Below are positions 11,220-19,545 of a DNA stretch of 64,000 nucleotides, in pieces (position 1 is the first letter of the stretch; each line of letters opens with the position of its first letter). The translations under genes and the position numbers were made by a program. The stretch is from AC-32 sp963716865 (GTDB taxonomy: Bacteria; Actinomycetota; Thermoleophilia; Gaiellales; Gaiellaceae). Location: NCBI GenBank assembly GCA_963716865.1, contig CAVQUF010000003.1, positions 62,001 to 126,000 of the forward strand, written 5' to 3'. The notes beneath the pieces are model-generated. The model was given only the letters and a program-made list of their open reading frames with translations, was not told the origin of the DNA and did no database searches.

Positions 11220-11498
11220 CTACTGCTCGAGCACGCGGCTCGCCTTCGCGATGCCGCGGCTGAGGAAGTAGAAGGACGTCAGGATGACCGTGAAGACGCA
11301 CCACAGGAACGTGTTGACGCTGTCTGCGGAGATCCAGATGATCGTGAAGATGATCTCCACGACGAGCAGGAGCAGGAACTCCGCGTTGCCGGGCACCGGG
11401 AGCGTGGCGCCCGACGGGATGCCGATCCCCATGATCGGGCCGGACGTGCTCGACTGCGTGCTGCCGCCTGCGGGCTCCTCCGGGGGCGTGCTCGACAT
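11220..11498 (-). CDS. Small two-helix membrane protein
   Basis: 92 aa. A polar Ser/Thr/Pro-rich N-terminus (about 38 residues) is followed by two hydrophobic helices (about 40-60 and 63-80) and a short basic tail. GGAG lies 7 nt before the ATG. It abuts purF tail to tail and lies 18 bp downstream of the VOC gene on the same strand. No family recognised. Confidence 0.65.
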   Translation of the reverse strand: MSSTPPEEPAGGSTQSSTSGPIMGIGIPSGATLPVPGNAEFLLLLVVEIIFTIIWISADSVNTFLWCVFTVILTSFYFLSRGIAKASRVLEQ

Positions 11499-11516
11499 GC
11501 CAGCTTCTCCTTTCGT

Positions 11517-11939
11517 TCAGGCCGCGAGGCCGGGAGGGACGTGGACGATCTCCAGCTTGATTCCGTCGGGATCGTAGAAAAACACCGCGTAGTACCCCGG
11601 CTGGTACCAGTACTCCTCCGGGCCGCTCTCGATCTCCGCCCCCTGCGCGCGCAGCCACTCGGTCCGCTCGTCGACGGCCGAGCGCGAGCCCGCCTCGAGC
11701 GCGAGGTGGTGCAGGCCGACCCGGTAGCGGTCGTAGGGCTCGCCGTTCCCGGTCAGGGCCCCGCGGATCCCGATCGAGCTGCCGGGGCCCCAGAAGTACC
11801 AGATCGCCTCGCCGCGCTCGCCCTTCGTCTCGGCGACGCCGTGCCAGCCGAGCGGCCCGAGCAGATCACGGTAAAACGGCAGGCTCCGCTCGATCGAGGA
11901 GACAACCAGGTCGACGTGGTGAACGCCCGTGGAACGCAT
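11517..11939 (-). CDS. VOC-family (glyoxalase/dioxygenase fold) protein
   Basis: 140 aa, MRSTGVHHVDLVVSSIERSL at the start and a FYDPDGIKLEIVH end: the paired beta-alpha-beta-beta-beta units of the vicinal oxygen chelate fold. Candidate metal ligands are the His in HHVDL, the His in GLHHLAL and the Glu in LEIVH. Members include glyoxalase I, dioxygenases and resistance proteins; the specific reaction cannot be told. The upstream frame remains open, but homology begins at this ATG. Confidence 0.85.
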   Translation of the reverse strand: MRSTGVHHVDLVVSSIERSLPFYRDLLGPLGWHGVAETKGERGEAIWYFWGPGSSIGIRGALTGNGEPYDRYRVGLHHLALEAGSRSAVDERTEWLRAQGAEIESGPEEYWYQPGYYAVFFYDPDGIKLEIVHVPPGLAA

Positions 11940-12013
11940 GTTGCAGTCGATGCAAGGTTCCGCGCGTCCGCGGCTCTTCCTGCGCAGGCCGGCTTCCCGA
12001 CGAGCGGCGGCTT

Positions 12014-12019
12014 TAGACT
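12014..12019 (+). promoter_or_regulatory. Putative leaderless -10 box for purM
   Basis: TAGACT lies 6 nt before the purM GTG, identical to the box upstream of purL, which suggests co-regulation of the two halves of the purine cluster. Confidence 0.5.
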
Positions 12020-12025
12020 CGCTGC

Positions 12026-12949
12026 GTGAGTTCCGGGGGCAGGACCTATGCCGAGGCAGGCGTCTCGCTCTCGACCGCCGAGGAGGTCGTCGGGCGGTTG
12101 CGCGCAGCCGCTGAGTCGACGCGAACGGCCGGGGTAGCCGGATCCTTCGGCGGGTTCGCCGGGCTCTACGCACTCGACGATGACCGGTTGCTTGCGGCCT
12201 CGACCGACAGCGTCGGCTCGAAGCTCGTCCTCTCGCGGCGTGCCGGACGGCTGCGCGACGCAGGCCGAGACCTGGCCGCACACTGCATCGACGACGTGCT
12301 CACGACCGGGGCCGAGCCGCTTTTCTTCCTCGACTACGTCGCCGCGCACCGGCTCGATCTCGAGCAGGTCGCGGAGCTCGTCGAGGGCGCCGCCGAGGTC
12401 TGCCGCGAGGCCCGCTGCGCGCTGCTCGGCGGCGAGACGGCCGAGCTGCCGGGCGTCTACCGCGAGGAGGAGCTGGACTTCGCGGGCACGTGCGTGGGGA
12501 TCGTCGAGCGCGACCGCCTTATCGACGGGTCCCGCTGCGAGCCGGGCGACGTCGTCCTCGGGCTCCCGTCGTCCGGCCTGCACACGAACGGCTTCTCGCT
12601 CGTGCGGGAGCTCGTCGGCGAGAACGACTTCGACGCCGACCTCCTGCTCGCGCCGCACCGGCTCTACCTGGACGAGGTGCGCGGGCTGCGCGCGCACGCC
12701 GACGTGAGGGGGCTTGCGCACGTGACCGGCGGCGGGATCCTCGGCAACCTGATTCGCGTACTGCCGGACGGCGTGGGGGTCGAGCTCGACTGGGATGCCT
12801 GGGAGCGGCCGCCCGTGTACGCGTGGCTCGCCGGGCAGGGCGTCGAGGAGGCGGAGCAGCGGCGCGTATTCAACCTCGGCGTCGGCATGTGCGCGGTCGT
12901 GCCCGCCGGAGACGCTCGAGCGGGAACCGTCATCGGACGGCTGACGTGA
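12026..12949 (+). CDS. purM: Phosphoribosylformylglycinamidine cyclo-ligase (AIR synthetase)
   Basis: Closes the imidazole ring: FGAM + ATP to AIR. 307 aa. It has the PurM-family N-terminal TYAEAGVS, the STDSVGSKL active-site strand, HCIDDVLTTGAEPLFFLDY and GGETAELPG. The C-terminal HVTGGGILGNLIRVLP is present. Start is GTG with no Shine-Dalgarno, consistent with leaderless translation. The stop overlaps the purN start (GTGA). Confidence 0.95.
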   Translation: MSSGGRTYAEAGVSLSTAEEVVGRLRAAAESTRTAGVAGSFGGFAGLYALDDDRLLAASTDSVGSKLVLSRRAGRLRDAGRDLAAHCIDDVLTTGAEPLFFLDYVAAHRLDLEQVAELVEGAAEVCREARCALLGGETAELPGVYREEELDFAGTCVGIVERDRLIDGSRCEPGDVVLGLPSSGLHTNGFSLVRELVGENDFDADLLLAPHRLYLDEVRGLRAHADVRGLAHVTGGGILGNLIRVLPDGVGVELDWDAWERPPVYAWLAGQGVEEAEQRRVFNLGVGMCAVVPAGDARAGTVIGRLT

Positions 12950-13485
12950 TCGGCGTTCTCGTGAGCGGGGAAGGGACGAATCTGCAGGCCTTGGTCGACG
13001 CGGGGCTGCCGATCGCGTGCGTGGCCAGCAACAAGGCCGGCGTGCGGGCCCTCGAGCGGGCCGAGGCGGCGGGCATCCCGGCGAAGGTCTTCCCCCTCGA
13101 CGCCTACGAGAGCCGCGAGGCGCGGGACGGTGCGATGGCCGACTGGCTTGAGCAGCACGACGTCGACCTCGTGGTCTGCGCCGGGTACATGCACCTCCTG
13201 CGGCCCTGCTTCCTCGAGCGCTTCCCGGGCCGGGTGGTCAACACGCACTCCGCCCCCCTCCCCGCGTTCCCCGGCGCGCACCCGATCGAGGACGTGCTCG
13301 CGGCCGGCGTCGCGCAGACCGCGGCCACCGTCCACCTCGTGGACGACGGCGTCGACAGCGGCCCGGTGCTGGCGGCCGAGCCGGTCCCGGTCCGCGCCGG
13401 CGACGATGCCGACACGCTTCGCGCGCGTGTGCAGGAAGTCGAGCACCGCCTGCTTCCGCGCGTCGTCAGGGAGCTGATCGCGTGA
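12946..13485 (+). CDS. purN: Phosphoribosylglycinamide formyltransferase
   Basis: Transfers a formyl group from 10-formyl-THF to GAR. 179 aa. It starts VIGVLVSGEGTNLQAL (phosphate-binding loop) and has CAGYMHLL and the N-x-H motif in VVNTHSAPLPAFPGAH. A TVHLVDDGVDSGPVL segment carries the catalytic Asp. The usual HPSLLP following the catalytic His is HSAPLP here, a mild variation. It overlaps purM upstream and purH downstream by GTGA. Confidence 0.94.
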   Translation: MIGVLVSGEGTNLQALVDAGLPIACVASNKAGVRALERAEAAGIPAKVFPLDAYESREARDGAMADWLEQHDVDLVVCAGYMHLLRPCFLERFPGRVVNTHSAPLPAFPGAHPIEDVLAAGVAQTAATVHLVDDGVDSGPVLAAEPVPVRAGDDADTLRARVQEVEHRLLPRVVRELIA

Positions 13486-15020
13486 TCAGGCGGGCGCTCC
13501 TGTCCGTCTACGACAAGTCCGGCCTGGACGTGCTGGCGCGCGGGCTCTCGGATCTCGGCGTCGAGCTCGTCGCGAGCGGCGGCACGGCCGCGTTCCTCGA
13601 CAAGCTCGGGATCGGCGTCACGCCCGTCGAGGAGGTGACGGAGGTCCCGGAGCTGCTCGGCGGGCGCGTGAAGACGCTCCACCCGAACATCCACGCCGCG
13701 ATCCTCGCGCGACGCGACCGCCCCGACGACCAGGCCTCGTTGGACGCACACGAGATCGAGGCTTTCGACCTCGTGTGCGTCAACCTCTACCCGTTCCAGG
13801 ACGTCGTCTCGCGGCAGGCGGTCGGCGAGCAGGACGCCGTCGAGATGATCGACATCGGCGGGCCGGCGATGCTCCGGGCCGCCGCGAAGAACTTCGCCCA
13901 CGTCGCGCCCGTCTCCAAGCCCGAGCGGTACCCGGAGGTGCTGAGCGAGCTGCGTGCGCGCGGCGAGCTCTCGCTCGATACCCGGCGCCGCCTCGCGGCC
14001 GAGACGTTCGCCGTCACCGCCGCCTACGAGGCGGCGATCGCGGGCTGGTTCTCCGAGCCCGAGGGCTTCCCGGACTCGCTGCAGCCCGTGTTCACGCGCG
14101 AGCTCGACCTCGCCTACGGCGAGAACCCGCACCAGCACGCGGCCTACTACTCCGAGATCGGCGCACGGCGCCACCTGCTCTCGCGGGTCGAGCAGCTGCA
14201 CGGCCGCGAGCTCTCGTTCAACAACCTGAACGACCTCTCCGCAGCCCGGATGATCGCGCGCGAGTTCGAGCTCCCGGCGTGCGTAATCGTCAAGCATGCG
14301 AACCCGTGCGGGGTCGCCGTCTCCGGCTCGATCGAGCAGGCGTACGAGCGGGCGCTCGCGGCGGATCCGCTCTCGGCCTACGGCGGCGTGGTCGTGCTCA
14401 ACCGGGCCGTGAGCGCGGAGCTCGGCGAGCGGCTGGCCGGGCAGTTCGTCGAGGTGCTGTTCGCGCCCGGCTACGACGGGGCTGCGCTCGACCGTCTGAA
14501 AGAGAAGCCTGCGACGCGGATCCTCGACGACCGGGAGCGGCGCCTCTCGAATCCCGGCGAGCGGGACTACCGGCGCGTGCTCGGCGGGCTGCTCGTGCAG
14601 GAGCGCGACTCCGACATCGACGACCGCGAGGGGATGGAGGTCGTCTGCGGCACGCCGAGCGAGATGGCCTGGGGCGACCTGCTCTTCGCCTGGCGCGTCT
14701 GCAAGCACGTGACCTCGAACGCGATCGTCCTCGCGCGCGACCTGCAGACGATCGGGATCGGCGCCGGCCAGATGAGCCGCGTGGACGCGGTGCGGCTCGC
14801 GCTCGAGAAGGCCAGGGAGCACGACCATCCGACCGCCGGCGCGGTGCTGGCCTCGGACGCGTTCTTCCCGTTCGCCGACGGCCCGCAGCTCGCGCTCGGC
14901 GCGGGAGTGGCCGGGATCATCCAGCCCGGCGGCTCCAAGCGGGACGGCGAGGTGATCGAGGCGGTCGAGCGCGAGGGCGCGACGATGGTCTTCACCCACC
15001 GCCGCCACTTCCGGCACTGA
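13482..15020 (+). CDS. purH: Bifunctional AICAR transformylase/IMP cyclohydrolase
   Basis: Last two steps to IMP. 512 aa. The N-terminal MGS-like cyclohydrolase domain (about 1-190) contains ALLSVYDKSG, ASGGTAAFL and GGRVKTLHP. The C-terminal transformylase domain contains YGENPHQHAAYYSE, FNNLNDLSAAR and IVKHANPCG with the catalytic K-H. Translation is coupled to purN (GTGA). It ends 7 bp from the convergent glycosidase-like gene, and I see no hairpin terminator between them. Confidence 0.96.
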   Translation: MIRRALLSVYDKSGLDVLARGLSDLGVELVASGGTAAFLDKLGIGVTPVEEVTEVPELLGGRVKTLHPNIHAAILARRDRPDDQASLDAHEIEAFDLVCVNLYPFQDVVSRQAVGEQDAVEMIDIGGPAMLRAAAKNFAHVAPVSKPERYPEVLSELRARGELSLDTRRRLAAETFAVTAAYEAAIAGWFSEPEGFPDSLQPVFTRELDLAYGENPHQHAAYYSEIGARRHLLSRVEQLHGRELSFNNLNDLSAARMIAREFELPACVIVKHANPCGVAVSGSIEQAYERALAADPLSAYGGVVVLNRAVSAELGERLAGQFVEVLFAPGYDGAALDRLKEKPATRILDDRERRLSNPGERDYRRVLGGLLVQERDSDIDDREGMEVVCGTPSEMAWGDLLFAWRVCKHVTSNAIVLARDLQTIGIGAGQMSRVDAVRLALEKAREHDHPTAGAVLASDAFFPFADGPQLALGAGVAGIIQPGGSKRDGEVIEAVEREGATMVFTHRRHFRH

Positions 15021-15026
15021 CCCGGA

Positions 15027-17369
15027 TCAGCCGCGCGCGGTGGTGACTTCCAGGTCGACGCTCCCGCGCAGGCCCGAGAGGTTGATCGTCTCGGTCGCGG
15101 GCACGTAGCGGAAGAAGTCGCGCCCCTCGAGCGCGACGGCCTTCATCGTCTGCCCGCGCGGGAGGCGCAGCCGGAGCTTGAGCGTCTGCGGCTGCACGCG
15201 TCCCGGCACGTCGACGTGGACGCGGATCGACCCGGCCTTCGCGGCGATCGAGTACGAGAGCGGGCCGAAGCTCGTCTGCACGCGGCGAACGGCGATCTGC
15301 TTGCCGGCACGCAGCCAGGCGCGCGGCGTCGCGAAGGCGAGCTCGAGGCCGGCGGGCGTTCCGCTCGCATCCCTCGTCTCGTGCACGAGCATCAGCCGCA
15401 GCGTCTCGAGGAAGAACGCGTTGTTCGCGCTGTTCGGAGGCCGGAACATCGAGCGGTAGTACTCGCCGTCCACGGGGCCGATCGTCGAGCCTTCGCCGGC
15501 GACGAACGTGTTCGGCGTCATGCCCGCGCCGAGCTTGCCGTAGAGGCTCAGGACGAGCTGGTCCGACTCGTCGTTGTCGGCGAGGAAGCGTGCGACGTTG
15601 GTCCCGTACACGTCGTCGGAGCCGGGCGCGCGGTAGCCAGGCTTGCCGATGTTCGGAACGGCGTGGAAGCGGACGAGCCCGAGAAAACGCGAGCCGTGGT
15701 TCAGCATGTACCTGAGCACGCCGGTCGCCTCGCTGCTCCCGGGCGGGAAGAGCCCGGACGCGAGCGCGTACGGCATCACCAGGTTCCAGTAGCTCCCGTC
15801 GCGCGAGTCGGTGACGGCGGCGAAGGGCTTCTCCCTGCCGTCGAGCAGCACGACCGGGACGAACAGCGAGCCGTCCGGGAGCCGGGTCGACGAGAGCTGC
15901 ACCGCCGCTTGCAGCCCGGCCTCGAGCCGGTCGGCGACGCGGGTCGCCCGGCTCGCGAGAAGCGCGTGGCCGGTTCCCGCCCAGACACCCGCCATGTCGC
16001 GCAGGCCCTCGAGCGCCAGCGCCTGGTCGTGGAGGCCGTAGACGGGCGTAGAGATGTCCACGCCGTACTGCTCCGGGTACAGAAGACCTGTGGTGCTCCC
16101 CTTGAGCTGGAGCTCGAAGTCGGTGACGGCGTCACGGAGCCCGGGCGTCACCGACGCGACGAACGCCGCGTCCCCGGTCCGCCGGTAGTAGTCGGCCGTT
16201 CCGCTCATCCGCTCTCCGGCGGCGCGGTTCGGAAAGACGCTGCCGCGCTGGAACGATTTCGCCACGATCGCGCGCTCGGTGCCGGTGAACCCGTACGCGC
16301 CCATCACCTGGGCGAGGTCGACCAGCTCCCACGAGAACCGCTCGTACGAGTTGCCGAGGCTGTACCGCCAGGCATGCGAGAGGTTCTGGATCAGGAGGTT
16401 CCGCTCCGCGTCGAGCACGCGCCTCTCGGGAACGACCAGCGCCGCTCCTTGGGCTAACCGTCCGTTCCAGTACGCGGCCAGCGCGCGCTTCGCCTGCTCG
16501 TAGCTCGCCTTCCGGAGCTTCAGCGGCCCGGTTACCCGCGCCTCGGAGAGCCACGCCGCGTACACGGTGAGCGGCTTCCTCTGCTTCGTCGAGTAGACGA
16601 GCGACCTGCCGTTGAACCTCGCGCCGGGGCTGAACAGGAGGCGCGTCCTCTTGCCGCGCTTCAGCCGGTTGTCCACGCGGCGGAGCCCCCTGACCGACGG
16701 CGTCAGGCGCAGGTACCCGGTCGCCCGCGTGGCGAACCGCGGGTCGACGACCACCCGCACGAAGCTGACGAGCGACCGCGTCTGGGGGATCTCCGTCGCG
16801 AAGGACTCCTGCCGGTAGCGCACGCCGTCGGCGGAGACGTAGGTCGTCTCTAGCACCGGCAGGTAGCCGCGGTAGAGCGCGGGAGCGCCGAGGCGGCCGA
16901 GGCACGAGCCGTAGCGTTCCGAGCCGGTCCGGCCCACGCCTACCGTGAGTCTCGGCCCGTCCACGTTCTCCGACACGATCTGGCTCCCGTCGGCGACGTG
17001 AAGGTCGAGCGAGCGGACGCCGCCGCTTCCGGCGGGCCGGCCGAATGCGAGGTAGTAGACGCCCGACTCCGTGATCCGATACGGCGTGTTCCCCGAGGGC
17101 GGGCCGACGAGCATGAGCGGCTTGAGGTAGTGCTTGACGCCCGCGTAGGTGGGGCCGGCGCGGGATTGCAGGAGGTCGTTCCCCCACACGTCCTGCTTCT
17201 GCGCGAGCGCGGCGTTCACCGCATTGACGTAGGACGCGTCGAGCGTCGGCTCGGGACACCCGGAGGTCGCGCCCACGCGTGCCTGACCCTGCATCGCCGC
17301 CGCCGCGGCGCAGCAGACCGCGACCGCGAGCGCGATCGGGCCCAGGCAACGACAGCCCACCCTCGACAC
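15027..17369 (-). CDS. Secreted (alpha/alpha)6-barrel glycosidase-like protein
   Basis: 780 aa from GTG 17369. An N-terminal hydrophobic stretch (about 9-27, ALAVAVCCAAAAA) is a signal peptide. The middle, rich in aromatic residues and repeated helices (NLLIQNLSHAWRYSLG, YGVDISTPVYGLHDQALALEG, YWNLVMPYALASGLFP), resembles six-hairpin glycosidases, and the C-terminus forms a beta domain. I cannot assign a GH family or identify the catalytic acid with confidence. AACACT sits 6 nt before the GTG, supporting this start. It is divergent from the cystathionine synthase gene. Confidence 0.7.
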   Translation of the reverse strand: MSRVGCRCLGPIALAVAVCCAAAAAMQGQARVGATSGCPEPTLDASYVNAVNAALAQKQDVWGNDLLQSRAGPTYAGVKHYLKPLMLVGPPSGNTPYRITESGVYYLAFGRPAGSGGVRSLDLHVADGSQIVSENVDGPRLTVGVGRTGSERYGSCLGRLGAPALYRGYLPVLETTYVSADGVRYRQESFATEIPQTRSLVSFVRVVVDPRFATRATGYLRLTPSVRGLRRVDNRLKRGKRTRLLFSPGARFNGRSLVYSTKQRKPLTVYAAWLSEARVTGPLKLRKASYEQAKRALAAYWNGRLAQGAALVVPERRVLDAERNLLIQNLSHAWRYSLGNSYERFSWELVDLAQVMGAYGFTGTERAIVAKSFQRGSVFPNRAAGERMSGTADYYRRTGDAAFVASVTPGLRDAVTDFELQLKGSTTGLLYPEQYGVDISTPVYGLHDQALALEGLRDMAGVWAGTGHALLASRATRVADRLEAGLQAAVQLSSTRLPDGSLFVPVVLLDGREKPFAAVTDSRDGSYWNLVMPYALASGLFPPGSSEATGVLRYMLNHGSRFLGLVRFHAVPNIGKPGYRAPGSDDVYGTNVARFLADNDESDQLVLSLYGKLGAGMTPNTFVAGEGSTIGPVDGEYYRSMFRPPNSANNAFFLETLRLMLVHETRDASGTPAGLELAFATPRAWLRAGKQIAVRRVQTSFGPLSYSIAAKAGSIRVHVDVPGRVQPQTLKLRLRLPRGQTMKAVALEGRDFFRYVPATETINLSGLRGSVDLEVTTARG

Positions 17370-17426
17370 GACTGGAGTGTTCCATCCGGACCGGCCACCC
17401 CACAAGTCGATGGCCCTCGCGGGCGT

Positions 17427-17432
17427 TACGCT
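17427..17432 (+). promoter_or_regulatory. Putative leaderless -10 box for the cystathionine beta-synthase operon
   Basis: TACGCT lies 7 nt before ATG 17440. Confidence 0.4.
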
Positions 17433-17439
17433 TCGCGCG

Positions 17440-18939
17440 ATGCCGCGGGAGTACCCGACGTTGCTCGAGCTGGTGGGCAACACGCCGCTCGTCCGCCTCC
17501 AGAACATCGTTCCGGCGGGTGCCGCGACGGTGCTCGCGAAGCTCGAGTTCCTCAACCCCGGGGGCTCGACCAAGGACCGGATCGCGATCACGATGGTCGA
17601 GGCGGCCGAGCAGGAGGGGAAGCTGAAGCCCGGCGGCACCATCGTCGAGCCGACCTCCGGCAACACAGGCACGGGTCTCGCGATCGTCGCCGCGCTCAAG
17701 GGCTACCGCTGCATCTTCACGATGCCCGACAAGATGAGCCGGGAGAAGATCGCGCTGCTGAAGGCCTTCGGCGCCGAGGTGATCATCTGCCCCTACGCGG
17801 TCGAGCCCGAGTCGCCGGAGAGCTACTACTCGGTCTCCGACCGGCTCGCGGAGGAGATCCCCGGCGCCTACAAGCCCAACCAGTACACGAACCCGAACAA
17901 CCCCCGCGCCCACTACGAGACGACCGGCCCCGAGATCCTCGAGCAGACCGGCGGGGAGCTCGACGCAGTCGTGATCGCGGTCGGGACGGGCGGGACGATC
18001 ACCGGGACTGCGCGCTACCTCAAGGAGCAGCGGCCCGACGTCCTGGTCGTCGGTGCCGACCCGGAGGGCTCGATCTACACCTCGGGCCCGGAGGAGCAGC
18101 ATCCCTATCTGGTCGAGGGGATCGGCGAGGACTTCTACCCCGAGACGCTCGACCGCTCGATCGTCGACCGGTGGGTCACGGTCTCCGACCGGAACTCGTT
18201 CCTGGTCGCGCGGAGGCTCGCCCGCGAGGAAGGCCTGCTCGTCGGCGGCTCGGGCGGGACCGCAGCCTGGGCGGCAATCGAGATCGCGAAGGAGCTCGGC
18301 CCAGGCAAGACCGTCGTCACGCTCTTCCCCGACGGCGGCCGCGCCTACCTCTCGAAGTTCTATGACGACAACTACATGATCGAGCTCGGCTTCCTCGAGC
18401 GGCACGAGCCGGCGCCGAAGGTCGCCGAGGTGCTTCGCTTCAAGCACCAGGAGGAGGGCTTGCCGGAGCTCGTCACGATCGAGTCGCACCACAAGGTCGG
18501 CCGGGCGATCGACCTGATGCAGGAGCACTCGATCTCGCAGCTCCCCGTGATGCGCCACGACTCGGCCGGGTCGCTCGCGGACGTCGTCGGCTCGCTCCAG
18601 GAGCGCGGACTGCTCGACCTGCTCTTCCGCAACCCCGACGCGATCGACAACGACGTAGCGTCCGCGATGCAGCCTCCGCTCGCGGCGGTCGAGGCGACCG
18701 AGTCGGTGGACGAGGTGTTCGCGGCGCTGAGCGGCGGCAGCCCCGCCGTCGTCGTCGCCATGGCCGGCCGGCCTGCCGGGATGCTGACCCGCTCCGACCT
18801 GCTCGAGTACCTGGCCCATGGCCGGTCCGGTGACGCTCAACGTTTCGATCGGTCATTTCAGACGGACTCACGGGCGAAGCCCGCGAGTCCTGACGGCGGC
18901 ACCGCAAGCGGTGCCGCGGGCCGCGGGAACTCGAATTGA
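17440..18939 (+). CDS. Cystathionine beta-synthase (PLP domain + CBS pair)
   Basis: Condenses serine or O-acetylserine with homocysteine or sulfide. 499 aa. The PLP fold carries NPGGSTKDRI (Schiff-base Lys), the TSGNTGTG substrate loop and a GTGGTITG phosphate cradle. Two CBS domains follow (about 345-465), ending in MLTRSDLLEYLAH. The cystathionine gamma-synthase three genes downstream supports a transsulfuration role. The last 30 residues after the CBS pair are unusual: they are encoded by two hairpins (18864-18916) and have low complexity (Ser, Gly, Ala, Arg). The stop overlaps the bolA start. Confidence 0.92.
   Translation: MPREYPTLLELVGNTPLVRLQNIVPAGAATVLAKLEFLNPGGSTKDRIAITMVEAAEQEGKLKPGGTIVEPTSGNTGTGLAIVAALKGYRCIFTMPDKMSREKIALLKAFGAEVIICPYAVEPESPESYYSVSDRLAEEIPGAYKPNQYTNPNNPRAHYETTGPEILEQTGGELDAVVIAVGTGGTITGTARYLKEQRPDVLVVGADPEGSIYTSGPEEQHPYLVEGIGEDFYPETLDRSIVDRWVTVSDRNSFLVARRLAREEGLLVGGSGGTAAWAAIEIAKELGPGKTVVTLFPDGGRAYLSKFYDDNYMIELGFLERHEPAPKVAEVLRFKHQEEGLPELVTIESHHKVGRAIDLMQEHSISQLPVMRHDSAGSLADVVGSLQERGLLDLLFRNPDAIDNDVASAMQPPLAAVEATESVDEVFAALSGGSPAVVVAMAGRPAGMLTRSDLLEYLAHGRSGDAQRFDRSFQTDSRAKPASPDGGTASGAAGRGNSN
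18864..18916 (+). repeat. Two tandem perfect or near-perfect hairpins inside a gene end
   Basis: 18864-18890: GGACTC and GAGTCC arms enclose CGGGC-GAA-GCCCG, with one A/C mismatch. 18897-18916: CGGCACCGC-AA-GCGGTGCCG, a perfect 9-bp stem. They encode the C-terminal tail of the cystathionine synthase and lie just before the bolA start. No T-run follows, so a simple terminator is unlikely. A REP-like palindromic insertion or an mRNA-stability element is possible. Confidence 0.7.
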
Positions 18940-19163
18940 CCCAGCGCCTGGAGTCGTTGCTGCAGGAGGCCTTTCCCGGCGGCGAGGTCTCGGTCGAGGA
19001 CCGCACCGGCGGCGGCGACCACTTCCAGGTGATCGTCGCGAGCGAGCGCTTCGACGGTCTCTCGCTCGTCGAGCAGCACCGGCTCGTCTACGACGCGCTC
19101 GCAGACCCCCTCGCGGATGGCACCATTCACGAGCTGAGGATCTCTACGAAAGGAATCGCGTGA
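18936..19163 (+). CDS. BolA-family protein
   Basis: 75 aa, starting TTG in a TTGA overlap with the upstream stop. It contains the BolA core: VEDRTGGGDHFQVIVASERFDGLSLVEQHRLVYDAL, with the conserved His of DHF and the His in EQHRLVY. BolA proteins bind 2Fe-2S clusters together with monothiol glutaredoxins, and the next gene is exactly such a glutaredoxin, coupled by GTGA. It is likely a partner in Fe-S delivery or redox sensing. Confidence 0.92.
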   Translation: MTQRLESLLQEAFPGGEVSVEDRTGGGDHFQVIVASERFDGLSLVEQHRLVYDALADPLADGTIHELRISTKGIA

Positions 19164-19522
19164 CAGAGCTTCGGGACGAGATCAAGGGGATCATCGAGGG
19201 TGAGGACGTCGCCCTGTTCATGAAGGGCACGCCCCAGATGGTGATGTGCGGCAACTCGCACCGCGCGCTCGAGGCGCTGCGCCGGGCCGGTGCGCCGGTG
19301 ACGGCCGTCGACATCCTCCCCGACCCGCGCATCCGCGAGGAGCTCTCGAGCCTCTCGGGCTGGCCGACGATCCCGCAGGTGTTCGTCGGCGGCGAGCTGA
19401 TCGGCGGCGCGGACATCGTCGAGGAGCTGGAGACGAGCGGCGAGCTCGAGCGGACGCTCGCCGAGAAGCTCGGGCCGGACTACCGCGGCGCGGGCGACGA
19501 ACGCGTCGTGGCCGTCGCCTGA
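19160..19522 (+). CDS. grxD: Monothiol glutaredoxin (Grx4/GrxD-like) with CGNS site
   Basis: 120 aa. VALFMKGTPQMVMCGNS matches Grx4-family KGTPxxPxCGFS, but the fourth-position motif is CGNS instead of CGFS. The rest is standard: SGWPTIPQVFVGGELIGGADIVEEL (cis-Pro TIPQ and GG glutathione site). Grx4 proteins transfer 2Fe-2S clusters with BolA partners. The GTG start overlaps the bolA stop. The Cys ligand is intact, so cluster binding is expected; the Phe-to-Asn swap could alter cluster stability. Confidence 0.9.
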   Translation: MTELRDEIKGIIEGEDVALFMKGTPQMVMCGNSHRALEALRRAGAPVTAVDILPDPRIREELSSLSGWPTIPQVFVGGELIGGADIVEELETSGELERTLAEKLGPDYRGAGDERVVAVA

Positions 19523-19533
19523 AACCCCGGGAC

Positions 19534-19539
19534 TACAAT
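19534..19539 (+). promoter_or_regulatory. Putative leaderless -10 box for cystathionine gamma-synthase
   Basis: TACAAT, nearly consensus, exactly 6 nt before GTG 19546. There is no room for a Shine-Dalgarno. Confidence 0.6.
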
Positions 19540-19545
19540 CGGATC

